DNA of 64,000 nt from Paraburkholderia phosphatilytica (GCF_003443895.1 NZ_QQOA01000006.1:186001-250000); one strand, 5' to 3'. Shown: positions 26,058-35,753, numbered from the stretch's first letter. Made by a program: numbers and translations. Notes: generated from the letters alone by a model not told the origin.

Positions 26058-26390
26058 TCAATGACCCGTGAAGAACGGCGAGCGCGAGTCTTGATGACCG
26101 TGCGCGAATGCATTGCCCGAACCCGATTCTGTCGAACCCGTTGCGGGCGCGCCGTAACCGGTCTTCTCGACCGCTGCGCCGTTCTGTGCGGCGACGCGGG
26201 CTTCGGCAGCCTGAATGTCGGCCGGGTAGTACGGGTCGCGGCCATTCGCCGGACGGTAGCCAGCCTGTTCGATTTGAACCAGTTGCGCGCGCACTTCAGC
26301 ACGCGTGAGCGGCTGGTTCGATTGCGCGAACGACACAGCGGGAACGGCCAGCACAGCAGCGATAGCAACAGCCTTGATGAGCGACTTCAT
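26058..26390 (-). CDS. DUF4148 periplasmic protein
   Basis: This 110-residue protein has signal peptide MKSLIKAVAIAAVLAVPAVS (cleavage near SFA-QS) and the DUF4148 core LTRAEVRAQLVQIEQAGY...DPYYPADIQAAEARV. This family is abundant in Burkholderia-type genomes and usually stress- or host-responsive; no biochemical role is known. Start at 26390 is set by GGAGGT seven bases upstream, which lies inside a longer open frame. A palindrome sits about 90 bases upstream. Confidence 0.9.
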   Translation of the reverse strand: MKSLIKAVAIAAVLAVPAVSFAQSNQPLTRAEVRAQLVQIEQAGYRPANGRDPYYPADIQAAEARVAAQNGAAVEKTGYGAPATGSTESGSGNAFAHGHQDSRSPFFTGH

Positions 26391-26475
26391 GATCGATACC
26401 TCCAATGTTCATTTCTGGGAACGCTGCGACAGCGGATGTCTGCAGCGGTTGTTGTCAGAATAAGGAGCGATGTCC

Positions 26476-26491
26476 CGAGGGTAAACCCTCG
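26476..26491. promoter_or_regulatory. Palindrome upstream of DUF4148 gene
   Basis: CGAGGGT-AA-ACCCTCG is a perfect 7-bp inverted repeat 86 bases upstream of the DUF4148 start. It could be an operator or the 3' hairpin of a leader. No regulator can be assigned. Confidence 0.35.
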
Positions 26492-26562
26492 AAACCCGAA
26501 TTCACTGTTCCCTGAACTGGACTAATCGCGCGATGCGTTGCGCAGCGGGGCATCGCGCGGGG

Positions 26563-28152
26563 TCAGTCGCGGTTGGTCGTGACCTGGCCGCGGTTGGCAT
26601 TCAAGCGGCTCCGCTCAACCGTGCCGGTTACCCACCACGGAGGGCGCAGCCGGCTGTCCGCGGGCGACTGATCGTCCGCGGGCAACGACGTGCCCTGGCT
26701 TTGCGCGAGCAGGTCCGCCGCGGACGGCCCGATCGCATCCGTGAACGGCTTCGGATCGACGCCGATCGCGAGCACCAGCACGGCCATCGCGCCGAGCAGC
26801 ACGAACTCGCGGCGGCACAGGTCGGAGAGGTTCGCGATGCGCGCATGGCGGATTGCGCCGAGCATCACGCGCTTGTACATCCACAGCGTGTACGACGCGC
26901 TGAGAATCAGCGTCAGTGCCGCCACCGCGCCGATCCAGAAGTTGAACTGGATCGTGCCCATCAGCACGAGAAATTCGCCGACGAAACCCGACGTGCCGGG
27001 CAGACCGAGATTCGCCATCGAAAACAGCATCGCGAATGTGGCGAGCTTCGGCATCGAGCTGGCGACACCGCCATATGCATCGATCGAACCGCTGCCCGTG
27101 CGCTCGAACAGCATGCCCGTGCACAGCAGCGTCGCGCCGGAGACGATGCCGTACGACAGCATCTGCGTGACGGCGCCTTCGGTGCCCATGCGGTTGAACG
27201 TGAAGAGGCCGAGCGTGACGAGGCCCATGTGCGCGACTGCGGAATACGCGAGCATGCGGCGCATGTCGGTCTGCACGAGCGCGAGCAGACTGCCGTAGAT
27301 CACCGCGACGAGCGCCAGCGTGATCATGGCCGGCGCGAAGAAGTGGCAGGCATCCGGCACGACCGGCAGCACGAAACGCAGCAGACCGTAGCCGCCCATC
27401 TTCAGCATGCCGAGCAGCACCGCGGCGCCCGTCGGGCCTTCCTCATGCACGTCGGGCAGCCACGTATGGACCGGCCACATTGGCACCTTTACTGAAAACG
27501 CCGCGACGAAGCACAGGAACACCAGCAACTGCGGCACGAAGCCGAGTTTCAGCTCACGCCACGCGGCGATCTCGAACGTGTGCGACTGCGCGTACAGATA
27601 GATCAGCGCGCCCAGCATGGCGAGCGAACCGGCGAACGAAAAGAAGAAGAACCGCACGGCCGCATACACGCGGCGCTCCTGGCCCCACATGCCGATCAGC
27701 AGATACAGCGGGATCAGCGCGGCTTCGAAGAACACGAAGAACAGCATGCCGTCGAGCGACGCGAACACGCCCTGCATGCAGCCCGACAGCAGCAGGAATG
27801 CGCCGAAGTACTGCGGCAACCGCACGGTGACCGCTTCCCACGAAGCGAGCACGACGACGAGCGTGGTGATGGCCGTCAGCACCGTGAACCAGAGCGAGAT
27901 GCCGTCGATGCCGAGGTGATACGACACGCCGAACGCGGGCAGCCACGGCAGTTGCTGCGCGAATTGCAGCGTGCCGAGCGCGCGATCGAACTGCGCGAGC
28001 AGCGGAACCACGGGCAACAGGCCCGCGATCGCGCCGGCGAGCGCGAGCCAGCGAGTGCGTTGCGGGGCGCGGTCCGAGCCGGCGCACAGCACGACGATAC
28101 CTGCCGCGATGGGGACCCAGATCAGCAGGTCGAGAACAGAGGATGATTGCAT
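26563..28152 (-). CDS. NuoM-like proton-pumping NADH dehydrogenase/antiporter subunit (isolated copy)
   Basis: This 529-residue protein has about 14 transmembrane helices of the NuoM/MrpD family. Key proton-path residues are present: Glu in FFVFFEAALIPLYLLIG and Lys in FSVKVPMWPVHTWLPDVHEEGPT, plus the conserved LVQTDMRRMLAYSAVAHMG. The last 45 residues are a hydrophilic extension (DDQSPADSRLRPP onward) beyond the usual end. No other nuo or mrp genes flank it, so it is separate from the main complex I operon. It lies downstream of cyoABCD with a small opposite-strand gene between. Confidence 0.9.
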   Translation of the reverse strand: MQSSSVLDLLIWVPIAAGIVVLCAGSDRAPQRTRWLALAGAIAGLLPVVPLLAQFDRALGTLQFAQQLPWLPAFGVSYHLGIDGISLWFTVLTAITTLVVVLASWEAVTVRLPQYFGAFLLLSGCMQGVFASLDGMLFFVFFEAALIPLYLLIGMWGQERRVYAAVRFFFFSFAGSLAMLGALIYLYAQSHTFEIAAWRELKLGFVPQLLVFLCFVAAFSVKVPMWPVHTWLPDVHEEGPTGAAVLLGMLKMGGYGLLRFVLPVVPDACHFFAPAMITLALVAVIYGSLLALVQTDMRRMLAYSAVAHMGLVTLGLFTFNRMGTEGAVTQMLSYGIVSGATLLCTGMLFERTGSGSIDAYGGVASSMPKLATFAMLFSMANLGLPGTSGFVGEFLVLMGTIQFNFWIGAVAALTLILSASYTLWMYKRVMLGAIRHARIANLSDLCRREFVLLGAMAVLVLAIGVDPKPFTDAIGPSAADLLAQSQGTSLPADDQSPADSRLRPPWWVTGTVERSRLNANRGQVTTNRD

Positions 28153-28562
28153 GGGCTCTCTGATGAAACGGACAGAACGAGCGCACAGCGACGCTCAGGG
28201 ACGAAGCGGTCCCGATGATCGCGAAACACGGAGGATGTGCGCCTGGCGGGTCACTGCTGGGACTTCGATGCGCGAGGGCTGGACCGCGCGCACTGATCGC
28301 GGACCGGCGCCGTTCCAGCGATCAGGGTTTACGAGGATAACCGAAAATAATTCTTGATGCAGCGCCGCAAACAGGAATGGTTCATTGCGGCATTAGTCCG
28401 TCAAACCGTCGTTCTGTAAGGATTGTTGGGTAATGTGCGACCGCACAATGAAACGGCGCTGTATGTGCATGGAACGCCGATGCGGCGCGCTGGCTGCCGG
28501 TGATTGCCCTGGCTCTGGCGGCACGGAATTCGGGCTACGCTTAAATCGCGAGGAGACACCCG
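28153..28562. other. Intergenic region upstream of NuoM-like gene and small secreted gene
   Basis: This 410-base divergent gap must contain promoters for both flanking genes. I see no RNA motif or strong palindrome in it. Confidence 0.45.
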
Positions 28563-28790
28563 ATGACGATCAGAAAAGCCTTCCACATTGCCGTGCTTGC
28601 GCTGTTGACGTGGCTCATTGCCGACCGCGCGATCCTGCATGCGCAGACGCGCGACGCGAGCACGCTCACCTGCGCGCAGCGCGCGGACCAGGTGCGTCAC
28701 CGCGCGCTCGATCAGGGCTTCGGCAACGCCGGCGCGTCGAGCCAGGGCGACGCGACCATGTCGCGTTGTCTCGTTACAGGCCGCGACTAG
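28563..28790 (+). CDS. Small secreted/periplasmic hypothetical protein (75 aa)
   Basis: This 75-residue protein has an N-terminal hydrophobic signal (FHIAVLALLTWLIADRAILH, ending AQT) and a short mature part containing two Cys (LTCAQRADQVRH; MSRCLVTGRD) that could form a disulfide. GAGGAGA lies 8 bases before the ATG, which supports translation. It runs convergently toward cyoD. Not recognised. Confidence 0.6.
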   Translation: MTIRKAFHIAVLALLTWLIADRAILHAQTRDASTLTCAQRADQVRHRALDQGFGNAGASSQGDATMSRCLVTGRD

Positions 28791-28826
28791 CGGCTCAACG
28801 CGGGTTCCGGCACATCGGCGTCAACG

Positions 28827-29195
28827 TTAGCGCGACATCATGTTCATGCTGACGTTATGCATGATCCACAACGACCCGCCAATCACGATCACCGCGATCA
28901 GCACGGTGAAGCCGAACGCCATCACGTTCCAGCGCTGCCCTGACGACGTGTTCATGTGCAGGAAGCACACGAGGTGCACGACGATCTGCACGAGCGCGAG
29001 ACCCGCGATCGCATAGAGCGCGTCGTGCCCATGCAGCGCGCCGCTCAGCACCGCGCCGAACGCGAGCGCCGTGAGAATCACCGACAGCACGAACCCCGTG
29101 ACGTAGCCGCCGAAACTACCGTGGCTTTCATCGGCATGAGCAGCGTGACCTGAGTGACCTGCGTGAGCGGCATGAGAAAGAGGGGAGTGGCTCAT
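28827..29195 (-). CDS. cyoD: Cytochrome bo3 quinol oxidase subunit IV
   Basis: This 122-residue protein has a His-rich N-terminus (HAAHAGHSGHAAHADESHG) and three transmembrane helices matching CyoD (YVTGFVLSVILTALAF; VQIVVHLVCFLHM; IGGSLWIMHNVSMNMM). It stabilises the oxidase in the inner membrane. It is the last gene of cyoABCD and abuts cyoC with no gap. The His-rich leader is longer than in E. coli. Confidence 0.93.
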   Translation of the reverse strand: MSHSPLSHAAHAGHSGHAAHADESHGSFGGYVTGFVLSVILTALAFGAVLSGALHGHDALYAIAGLALVQIVVHLVCFLHMNTSSGQRWNVMAFGFTVLIAVIVIGGSLWIMHNVSMNMMSR

Positions 29196-29801
29196 CTAGA
29201 TCACGCTCGCGAGATAGACAAAGGTGAAGACACCGATCCACACGATGTCGAGGAAGTGCCAGAAGAGGCTCAGACACGTGAGGCGGCGCAGTTCGCGTTC
29301 GCCGAGCTCCGGCGCGCGGATTGCCTGAACCGCGAGCACGATCATCCACACGAGGCCGACGGTGACGTGCAGGCCGTGCGTGCCGACGAGCGTGAAGAAC
29401 GACGACAGGAACGCGCTGCGCCCCGGGCCCGCGCCTTCCGCGATCAGGTGCGAGAACTCGCGCATTTCCAGCGTGAGAAACCCGACGCCGAGCAGGAACG
29501 TGACCGCGAGCCAGCCGAGCAGCGCGCGCTTGCTGCCCTTGTGCGCGCCGAGCATCGCGAAGCCGTAGGTGATGCTGCTGAGTAGCAGCACCGCGGTTTC
29601 GAGCGCAACGCCGGGAATCTCGAACAGATCTCGGCCGGTCGGGCCGCCCGCGAACTGGTTGTTCACCACCGCGAACACCGCGAATAGCGCGGCGAACACC
29701 ACGCAGTCGGTCATCAGATAGAGCCAGAAGCCGAACACCGAGTGCGACGGAGCATGGTCCGCGTCGAGATGCGGTTCGGCCAGAATCGCTTTTTGCAGCA
29801 T
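29196..29801 (-). CDS. cyoC: Cytochrome bo3 quinol oxidase subunit III
   Basis: This 201-residue, five-helix subunit III of haem-copper oxidases has FGFWLYLMTDCVVFAALFAVF at the start and GTHGLHVTVGLVWMIVL and LFWHFLDIVWIGVFTFVYL toward the end. It overlaps the cyoB stop by one base, as expected for a coupled operon. It supports integrity of the proton-pumping quinol oxidase. Confidence 0.95.
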   Translation of the reverse strand: MLQKAILAEPHLDADHAPSHSVFGFWLYLMTDCVVFAALFAVFAVVNNQFAGGPTGRDLFEIPGVALETAVLLLSSITYGFAMLGAHKGSKRALLGWLAVTFLLGVGFLTLEMREFSHLIAEGAGPGRSAFLSSFFTLVGTHGLHVTVGLVWMIVLAVQAIRAPELGERELRRLTCLSLFWHFLDIVWIGVFTFVYLASVI

Positions 29802-31795
29802 CAGTCGATCTCCGCTGGAATCAGTTTGCCCACGCCGCTGCTGTCGCGTTCCTCGGTCAGCTGGACCGAGTCGGCGGGAATGAAGTAGCCGGTGTCGTCA
29901 TCGAAGCTGCGCAGGATGATGGTGCCCACCGCGCCGACGAAGCCGAGGATCGCGAGCCACCAGATGTGCCACACCGCCGCGAAGCCGAGCACGAGGCAGA
30001 ACACGCCCACCCACAGGCCGGCACTCGTGTTGCACGGCATATGGATGTCGCGATAGAGCGGCTCGGGCGGCTCGATCTTCGCGCGCGCTTTCATGTCGGC
30101 GAAGGCGTCGAGCGTGCGTACCACGGGAATCGTCGCGAAGTTGTAGATCGCGGGCGGCGAGCTCGTCGCCCATTCGAGCGTGCGGCCATTCCACGGGTCG
30201 CCGGTGAGGTCGCGGTTGCCCGGCAGATTGCGGTCGCGGATGCTGACCGCGAGCTGCAGCAGCTGGCACGCAATGCCGATCGCGATCATTACGGCGCCCA
30301 CTTCGGCGAGCAGCAGCCACGGGTGCCATGCGGGATTGTCGTAGTGGTTCAGGCGCCGCGTCATGCCCATGAAGCCGAGCACGTAGAGCGGCATGAACGC
30401 GACGTAGAAGCCGATTTGCCAGAACCAGAACGCGGCCTTGCCGAGCTTCTCGTTGAGCTTGAAACCGAACGCTTTCGGGAACCAGTAGTTCATCCCCGCG
30501 AGATAGCCGAACAGCACGCCGCCGATGATCACGTTGTGGAAGTGCGCGATCAGGAACAGGCTGTTGTGCAGCACGAAGTCCGCGCCCGGAATCGCCATCA
30601 TCACGCCCGTCATGCCGCCGATCGTGAACGTGACCATGAAGCCGATCGTCCACAGCACGGGCGTCGTGAATTCGATGCGCCCTTTGTACATCGTGAACAG
30701 CCAGTTGAACACCTTCACGCCGGTCGGTACCGCGATGATCATCGTCGCGATGCCGAAGAACGCGTTGACGTCCGCGCCCGAACCCATCGTGAAGAAGTGG
30801 TGCAGCCACACGAGGAACGACAGCACCGTGATCGCACAGGTCGCGTAGACCATCGTCCTGTAACCGAACAGCGGCTTCTTCGCGTACGTCGAAATCACTT
30901 CGGAGAAGATGCCGAACGCGGGCAGGATCAGGATGTACACCTCGGGGTGGCCCCATGCCCAGATCAGGTTCAGGTACAGCATCGCGTTGCCGCCGGCATC
31001 GTTCGTGAAGAAGTGCATGCCGAGGTAGCGGTCGAGACCGAGCAGCGCGAGCGTCACCGTCAGGATCGGGAACGACGCCATGATCAGCACGTTGGTGCAG
31101 AGGGCGGTCCACGTGAACACTGGCATCTTCATCAGCGACATGCCGGGCGCGCGCATCCGGATGATCGTCACGAAGAAGTTGATGCCGGTCAGGAGCGTGC
31201 CGATTCCCGAGAGCTGCAGGCTCCAGATGTAGTAATCGACGCCCACGCCCGGGCTGAAGTGCAGTTCCGACAGCGGCGGATACGCAAGCCAGCCGGTCTG
31301 CGCGAATTCGCCGACCACGAGCGACACGTTGATCAGGATCGCGCTGATCGCGGTGAGCCAGAAGCTCAGCGAATTGATGAACGGGTACGCGACGTCGCGC
31401 GCGCCGATCTGCAGCGGCACGATCAGGTTCATCAGGCCGACCATGAACGCCATCGCCATGAAGAAAATCATGATGACGCCGTGCGCGGTGAAGATCTGGT
31501 CGTAGTGATGCGGCGGCAGATAGCCCGGCGAGTGGTAAGCGAGCGCGAGCTGGGTGCGCATCATGATCGCGTCGGTGAAGCCGCGCAGCAGCATGATCAT
31601 CGCGACGACGATATACATCACGCCGAGCCGCTTATGGTCCACCGACGTGAGCCATTCGTCCCACAGATAGCGCCACTTGCCGAGATAGGTGACGGTGCCT
31701 AGCACCCCGATCACGCCAAGCGTCATCAGCGCGCCGGCGAACATGATGATCGGCTCGTGATACGGAATGGCCGATAGAGTCAATTTTCCGAACAT
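29801..31795 (-). CDS. cyoB: Cytochrome bo3 quinol oxidase subunit I
   Basis: This 664-residue catalytic subunit has haem ligand His in [16 protein letters not shown], the His-Tyr cofactor in [17 protein letters not shown], the CuB histidines in WLHHFFTMG, and the haem pair in [12 protein letters not shown]. It reduces oxygen with electrons from ubiquinol and pumps protons. It starts 3 bases after the cyoA stop. Length and motifs match bo3-type enzymes. Confidence 0.97.
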   Translation of the reverse strand: MFGKLTLSAIPYHEPIIMFAGALMTLGVIGVLGTVTYLGKWRYLWDEWLTSVDHKRLGVMYIVVAMIMLLRGFTDAIMMRTQLALAYHSPGYLPPHHYDQIFTAHGVIMIFFMAMAFMVGLMNLIVPLQIGARDVAYPFINSLSFWLTAISAILINVSLVVGEFAQTGWLAYPPLSELHFSPGVGVDYYIWSLQLSGIGTLLTGINFFVTIIRMRAPGMSLMKMPVFTWTALCTNVLIMASFPILTVTLALLGLDRYLGMHFFTNDAGGNAMLYLNLIWAWGHPEVYILILPAFGIFSEVISTYAKKPLFGYRTMVYATCAITVLSFLVWLHHFFTMGSGADVNAFFGIATMIIAVPTGVKVFNWLFTMYKGRIEFTTPVLWTIGFMVTFTIGGMTGVMMAIPGADFVLHNSLFLIAHFHNVIIGGVLFGYLAGMNYWFPKAFGFKLNEKLGKAAFWFWQIGFYVAFMPLYVLGFMGMTRRLNHYDNPAWHPWLLLAEVGAVMIAIGIACQLLQLAVSIRDRNLPGNRDLTGDPWNGRTLEWATSSPPAIYNFATIPVVRTLDAFADMKARAKIEPPEPLYRDIHMPCNTSAGLWVGVFCLVLGFAAVWHIWWLAILGFVGAVGTIILRSFDDDTGYFIPADSVQLTEERDSSGVGKLIPAEID

Positions 31796-31798
31796 GGC

Positions 31799-32710
31799 TT
31801 ACCCCTTCGTTCCGCAGTTCGCGTCTTTCGCGTTGTCGAGAACGTGGCCGTTGTTGTAGCGCGCGACGATGTTGTAGAAGAGCTTCGGGTCGACCGATGA
31901 GAAGTACGTGACGGGCGCCTTCTCGCTCGGCTTCGCGACCGCGTAGTAGCGGTCCATGTCGAGGCGATCCGACGATGCGCGCACCTTCGCGACCCATGCG
32001 CTGAAATCGGCCGGCGACGTGGCGAGCGCGCGGAACTTCATGTCCGAGAAACCGCGTCCGCTGAAGTTCGCCGATTCGCCCGCATAGTTGCCGGGCTCGT
32101 TCGCCATCAGATGCAGGCGCGTCTGCATGCCGGCCATCGCGTAGATCTGCCCGCCCAGTTGCGGGATGAAGAACGAGTTCATCACCGAATCCGACGTGAT
32201 GTGGAAATTCACCGGCGTGCCGACCGGAAACGCGAGCTGGTTGACCGACGCGATGCCGAGGTCCGGATAGATGAAGAGCCACTTCCAGTCGAGCGCGACC
32301 ACTTCGACGTCGATCGGCTTCACGCTCGATTCGAGCGGCCGGTACGGATCGAGCTCGTGCGTGCTCTTCCACGTGAGCACGGCGAGAAACGCGACGATCA
32401 GTGCGGGGATCGTCCACACCGCGATTTCGATCGCGGTGGAATGCGACCACGTGGGGCGGTATTCGGCGTCGCGGTTCGACGCGCGATAGCGCCACGCGAA
32501 CAGCAGCGTCAGCACGATCACCGGAATCACGACGATCAGCATGACGCCGGTGGAGGTGGCGATCAGCGAGCGTTCGGCGAGACCGACGGGTCCCTTCGGG
32601 TCGAGCACGTCGAGTTTGCAGCCGGACAGCAGGCATACCGGCGCGAGGATGGTGAACAGCGGGGTGAACAGCGTGGCGGATATCGAGCGCCGCCTTAGGT
32701 GGCTTTTCAT
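31799..32710 (-). CDS. cyoA: Cytochrome bo3 quinol oxidase subunit II
   Basis: This 303-residue lipoprotein subunit has a signal with lipobox LLSGC, two membrane helices (GVMLIVVIPVIVLTLLFAW; IAVWTIPALIVAFLAVLTW) and a periplasmic cupredoxin-like domain (VVALDWKWLFIYPDLGIASV). The CuA cysteines of cytochrome c oxidases are absent, as expected for a quinol oxidase. ATG 32710 follows GGGGTGG; a longer GTG start is possible but precedes the lipoprotein signal. First gene of cyoABCD. No cyoE is adjacent. Confidence 0.93.
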   Translation of the reverse strand: MKSHLRRRSISATLFTPLFTILAPVCLLSGCKLDVLDPKGPVGLAERSLIATSTGVMLIVVIPVIVLTLLFAWRYRASNRDAEYRPTWSHSTAIEIAVWTIPALIVAFLAVLTWKSTHELDPYRPLESSVKPIDVEVVALDWKWLFIYPDLGIASVNQLAFPVGTPVNFHITSDSVMNSFFIPQLGGQIYAMAGMQTRLHLMANEPGNYAGESANFSGRGFSDMKFRALATSPADFSAWVAKVRASSDRLDMDRYYAVAKPSEKAPVTYFSSVDPKLFYNIVARYNNGHVLDNAKDANCGTKG

Positions 32711-32994
32711 TGCTGCCACCCCATTGTGATACGCGTGTGTTTGAACATGTGATGCTCCATTTTTGCGCTCGCATGGTACGGAGATCACAGACGGCGAAAC
32801 AGCGCCTTGACGGGAATTAACTATTGCGTGAAAAGCCGTGGGACATAACGTCGCAGCTTGCGATGCGACGTGTCGCGGTGGGCGCGATCAATGTGCGAAG
32901 GGCAACGGACAATCGTGCCCCGCGATCGTAGTCTCGACAGGCGTAGCACGTGTCGTCGTCTTGGCCCCGAGGTCCCGAAAAAGGATACGAAACG

Positions 32995-34293
32995 ATGTCA
33001 GCAACGGACACTGTGATCATCGGCGCAGGCCCCTATGGCCTGTCTCTCGCGGCGCATCTCGGCGCCGCCGGCGTGCCGCACGAAATCATCGGCCGCCCGA
33101 TGCATGCGTGGCGTTCGTTCATGCCGCCCGGCATGCTGCTTCGTTCCGAAGCATTCGCGTCGAGCCTGTTCGCACCGTGGCCCGGCTACACGTTTCGCGA
33201 CTACTGCGAGCTGAAGGGCATCGCGTATCAGGCGGTCGGTATGCATCTGCCGCTCGAGACGTTCGCGGAGTATGGCCTGTGGTTCCAGTCGCGGCTCGTG
33301 CCGCATGTTCGCGAAGCCGAAGTGACCGACGTGCAGCGCGTGAAAGGCGGCTATCGCGTCACGCTCGACGACGGCACGTCGCTCGATGCGAAGCGCGTCG
33401 TGATGGCGCTGGGTTTGAAGGGCTACGCGCAGACGCCGCCCGTCTTTCAGGGACTGCCGGAACCGCAGGTCGTGCACTCCGCGATATTCGGCGATCTGTC
33501 GTGGTCCACGGGCAAAGACGTCACGATCGTCGGCGGCGGACAATCCGCGCTCGGCCTCGCCGCGCTCTTTCACGAGATCGGCGCGCGCGTGCGCGTGATT
33601 GCGCGCGAGACCAGCGTGACGTGGAACGACCGGCCGGTCGCGCAACGCAGTCTGCTGTCGAAGCTGCGGCAGCCCGAAGCCGGCCTCGGGCCGGGCTGGA
33701 TCTCGTTGATCTACTCGGAGTGCCCGTGGCTTTTCCATCGTTTCAGCGAAGCGCGCCGCAAGCGCGTCGTCGAGACTTCGTGGGGACCGTCGGGTGCGTG
33801 GTGGCTGCGCGATCGCGTAGTCGGCAAGATCGACGTGCTGTGCGGCACGGTCGTGCGCGAAGTGAACGTGCAGGGCGAGTGCGTGCAGCTGCAGATGGAC
33901 GGGCCAGGCGGCCGCTCGCGTCTCAGCACTCAACATCTGATCATCGCGACCGGTTTCAAGGTGGATATCGCTCGCCAGGCCTTCCTTGCCGAATCGATCC
34001 GGCACGCGGTGCGTACGGTGAGCGGTTCGCCGGTGTTGAGCGCGAACTTCGAATCTAGCGTCGACGGCTTGTACGTGATCGGACCCGCGGCGGCGCAAAG
34101 CTTCGGTCCGGTGATGCGCTTCGTCTACGGCGCGAAATACGCTGCACCGCGCGTTGCGAAGCATATCGTTCGCGCGCATCGGCGGGATGCGAAGGGCGTG
34201 GGGCAGAACGCATTTCCGGAAGTCGCCACGGCACGCGTCGCGGACGACACGGCGCCGCAGCCACAGCGCGTGTTCCAGCACTCGCAGGAATGA
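32995..34293 (+). CDS. FAD-dependent oxidoreductase (N-hydroxylase/monooxygenase-like)
   Basis: This 432-residue flavoprotein has an N-terminal FAD Rossmann motif (VIIGAGPYGLSLAAHL, about 7-22), a second dinucleotide motif (VTIVGGGQSALGLAALF, about 178-194) and the late LIIATGFK element typical of class B monooxygenases and ornithine/lysine N-hydroxylases. Start at 32995 follows AAAAAGGA. No siderophore genes are nearby, so substrate is unknown. Its closest type may be the lysine N6-hydroxylase-like FAD/NAD(P)-binding group. Confidence 0.78.
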   Translation: MSATDTVIIGAGPYGLSLAAHLGAAGVPHEIIGRPMHAWRSFMPPGMLLRSEAFASSLFAPWPGYTFRDYCELKGIAYQAVGMHLPLETFAEYGLWFQSRLVPHVREAEVTDVQRVKGGYRVTLDDGTSLDAKRVVMALGLKGYAQTPPVFQGLPEPQVVHSAIFGDLSWSTGKDVTIVGGGQSALGLAALFHEIGARVRVIARETSVTWNDRPVAQRSLLSKLRQPEAGLGPGWISLIYSECPWLFHRFSEARRKRVVETSWGPSGAWWLRDRVVGKIDVLCGTVVREVNVQGECVQLQMDGPGGRSRLSTQHLIIATGFKVDIARQAFLAESIRHAVRTVSGSPVLSANFESSVDGLYVIGPAAAQSFGPVMRFVYGAKYAAPRVAKHIVRAHRRDAKGVGQNAFPEVATARVADDTAPQPQRVFQHSQE

Positions 34294-34315
34294 TCCCGGC
34301 ACGGGCACGACGCGC

Positions 34316-34342
34316 GCCGCCGGCAGTTGGACTGCCGGCGGC
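34316..34342. terminator. Strong hairpin between convergent genes
   Basis: A perfect 12-bp stem (GCCGCCGGCAGT with ACTGCCGGCGGC) has a 3-base loop. It lies between the ends of two convergent genes (34293 and 34374), as a bidirectional terminator would. There is no T run, so it may be Rho-assisted. Confidence 0.5.
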
Positions 34343-34373
34343 CGACGGCGCTAATCGCTCACCGCCAGGCTGA

Positions 34374-35024
34374 TCACCATTGCCCGGCGAAGAAGATGTC
34401 GGCGACGCGTCGGCGCAGGCGGTGCCAGCGTCCCTGCATGCCCGATAGCAGGCCACCCAACGGAAACGCATGCAGCGCGGCCGGTTGCCAGCGCGGCCGC
34501 GGATCGAGCGCGCCCAACGCGACGATTTCGCGCAGCGCGCCGAGCAGCAGGTTCGTGGCGAGCCCGGTCTGGCGCTGCAGCGATGCGCTTGCGCCCGGCT
34601 TGGCGAAGGCGGCGCTATCGATGAGCCGCGTCGACGTTTCCTTCAGCGCGATGAGGTTGACGCGGGTATCTTCGCCGGTCTCGGTGGCGCGCGCCCCAGC
34701 GCGCTCGTCGCCGAGCAGCAGGCCGTGCGGGTCGCACAGACGCCAGATGCCTTCGCTCGTGTCGAGGTGCCGGTCGATCTCGACGCAGCCGGTGAGATCG
34801 AGGATCGCCGCGAAGGGCACGGACGCATAGTCCGGATCCTTCGCATCGCCTTGCCGCAGACCCGCTCCGCCGTTCCACATGACCACCGAACAGAGCCCGC
34901 TTGAGCGTAGCGCTGTGAGCAGATCGCTCTGCCAGCGTATGGGCGTTCCCTCGTCGCACACGGCCGCGATGGTCGGCAGCACATGCAGGTGGGCGTCGAT
35001 GTGTAAAGGTATCGCGTTATCCAT
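34374..35024 (-). CDS. Hypothetical protein, possible metal-dependent hydrolase-like N-terminus (216 aa)
   Basis: This 216-residue soluble protein begins MDNAIPLHIDAHLHVLPTIA; the DAHLHV motif resembles the first metal-binding strand of amidohydrolases. The remaining metal ligands of that superfamily are not evident, and the protein is short. Start at 35024 follows TGGAG; residues upstream are unlikely. I do not recognise the family. It may be a diverged or truncated amidohydrolase, or unrelated. Confidence 0.55.
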   Translation of the reverse strand: MDNAIPLHIDAHLHVLPTIAAVCDEGTPIRWQSDLLTALRSSGLCSVVMWNGGAGLRQGDAKDPDYASVPFAAILDLTGCVEIDRHLDTSEGIWRLCDPHGLLLGDERAGARATETGEDTRVNLIALKETSTRLIDSAAFAKPGASASLQRQTGLATNLLLGALREIVALGALDPRPRWQPAALHAFPLGGLLSGMQGRWHRLRRRVADIFFAGQW

Positions 35025-35540
35025 GCAGCGCTCCAGGCTCCCCAACGGTCCCGCGCGGACTTACCGCCGCTCCGCGTGCAGTTAAATTAAGTCCGCGACC
35101 GTAATGGAGTACGTTCGCCATCCAACACTGATCGCCATATGCCTATGTGCGATGAACGAATATCCCTTGTTTAAAGGGATATTCAGAACGTTATGAAGAA
35201 TGTGCGGTGTGACGTCGGCATGTCATCGAGGTATGCAGAACGCGGCCGGGCGAGCGGTTTTGCAGGATTCCGGCTTTGTTAAATGCGGCTGAAAATTGAT
35301 ACGTAATGCAGATTAAAATTCGCGTTCGATTTCCATCCGATATTGCGCAATTGAATCAAATTCGATTGACTGGCTTTCGAAGGTCGGGTGCGCTTGCGGG
35401 CCCCGCTTCGCACGACCGGAATTTGCGGCACGCGAATCGATGGCCGGTGAGCGCGATGGCGCGTGTCTCTCAGGCCCGGACGTCGATGCGCATTCAACGA
35501 ACTTCGCGGCATGCAGATCGTCGCTTACGGGAGCCGTCAC
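35025..35540. other. Long intergenic region containing a stand-alone palindrome
   Basis: Together with 35700-35840, this forms one of the longest gene-poor stretches in the window. It is locally AT-rich (35090-35180, 35270-35360) and carries a perfect 11-bp hairpin (35158-35184). Short open frames here show no recognisable domain or codon bias. Confidence 0.45.
35158..35184. promoter_or_regulatory. Perfect 11-bp inverted repeat in AT-rich spacer
   Basis: GAATATCCCTT (35158-35168), loop GTTTA, AAGGGATATTC (35174-35184). There is no T run on either side, so it is more likely an operator or processing hairpin than a terminator. It is 134 bases upstream of the gene at 34374-35024. Confidence 0.5.
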
Positions 35541-35699
35541 ATGAGCTTCATCGCATTTGATGCAGGACAGAAACAATTTGCCGCGCGAGTGGGGACCCTA
35601 CGCGGCCCGCTTGCGTGTTCGTCCGCGATGCGTCGGGCGTGGCATGCAACTGGCTTTAAGCTGTCGCGAAGGTGGTGTCGAAGATTGCGAAGGGGTTGA
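35541..35699 (+). CDS. Possible small protein (52 aa), uncertain
   Basis: This short open frame starts MSFIAFDAGQKQFAARVGTL behind GGGAG and ends in a basic stretch (KLSRRWCRRLRRG). The first half looks protein-like; the second half has the Arg-rich look of random GC-rich DNA. No domain is recognised. It is included because it has a ribosome-binding site in an otherwise empty region. Confidence 0.25.
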   Translation: MSFIAFDAGQKQFAARVGTLRGPLACSSAMRRAWHATGFKLSRRWCRRLRRG

Positions 35700-35753
35700 A
35701 AAAAACGCGAGGTAGACCACAACGTAATCGTGTCGCCAGATGCCAATGACTGT

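Noticed and set aside
26533..27495. 320-residue open frame antisense to the NuoM-like gene
   Set aside because: It is a reverse-strand shadow with Arg/His/Gln-rich composition.
29966..31702. 578-residue open frame antisense to cyoB
   Set aside because: It lies wholly inside a certain cyoB gene. Its His/Arg/Asp-rich composition is typical of the reverse strand of GC-rich coding DNA.
35306..35560. 84-residue frame in the gene-poor region
   Set aside because: No ribosome-binding site, Arg/Ser/His-rich composition, overlapped by equally poor frames on the other strand.
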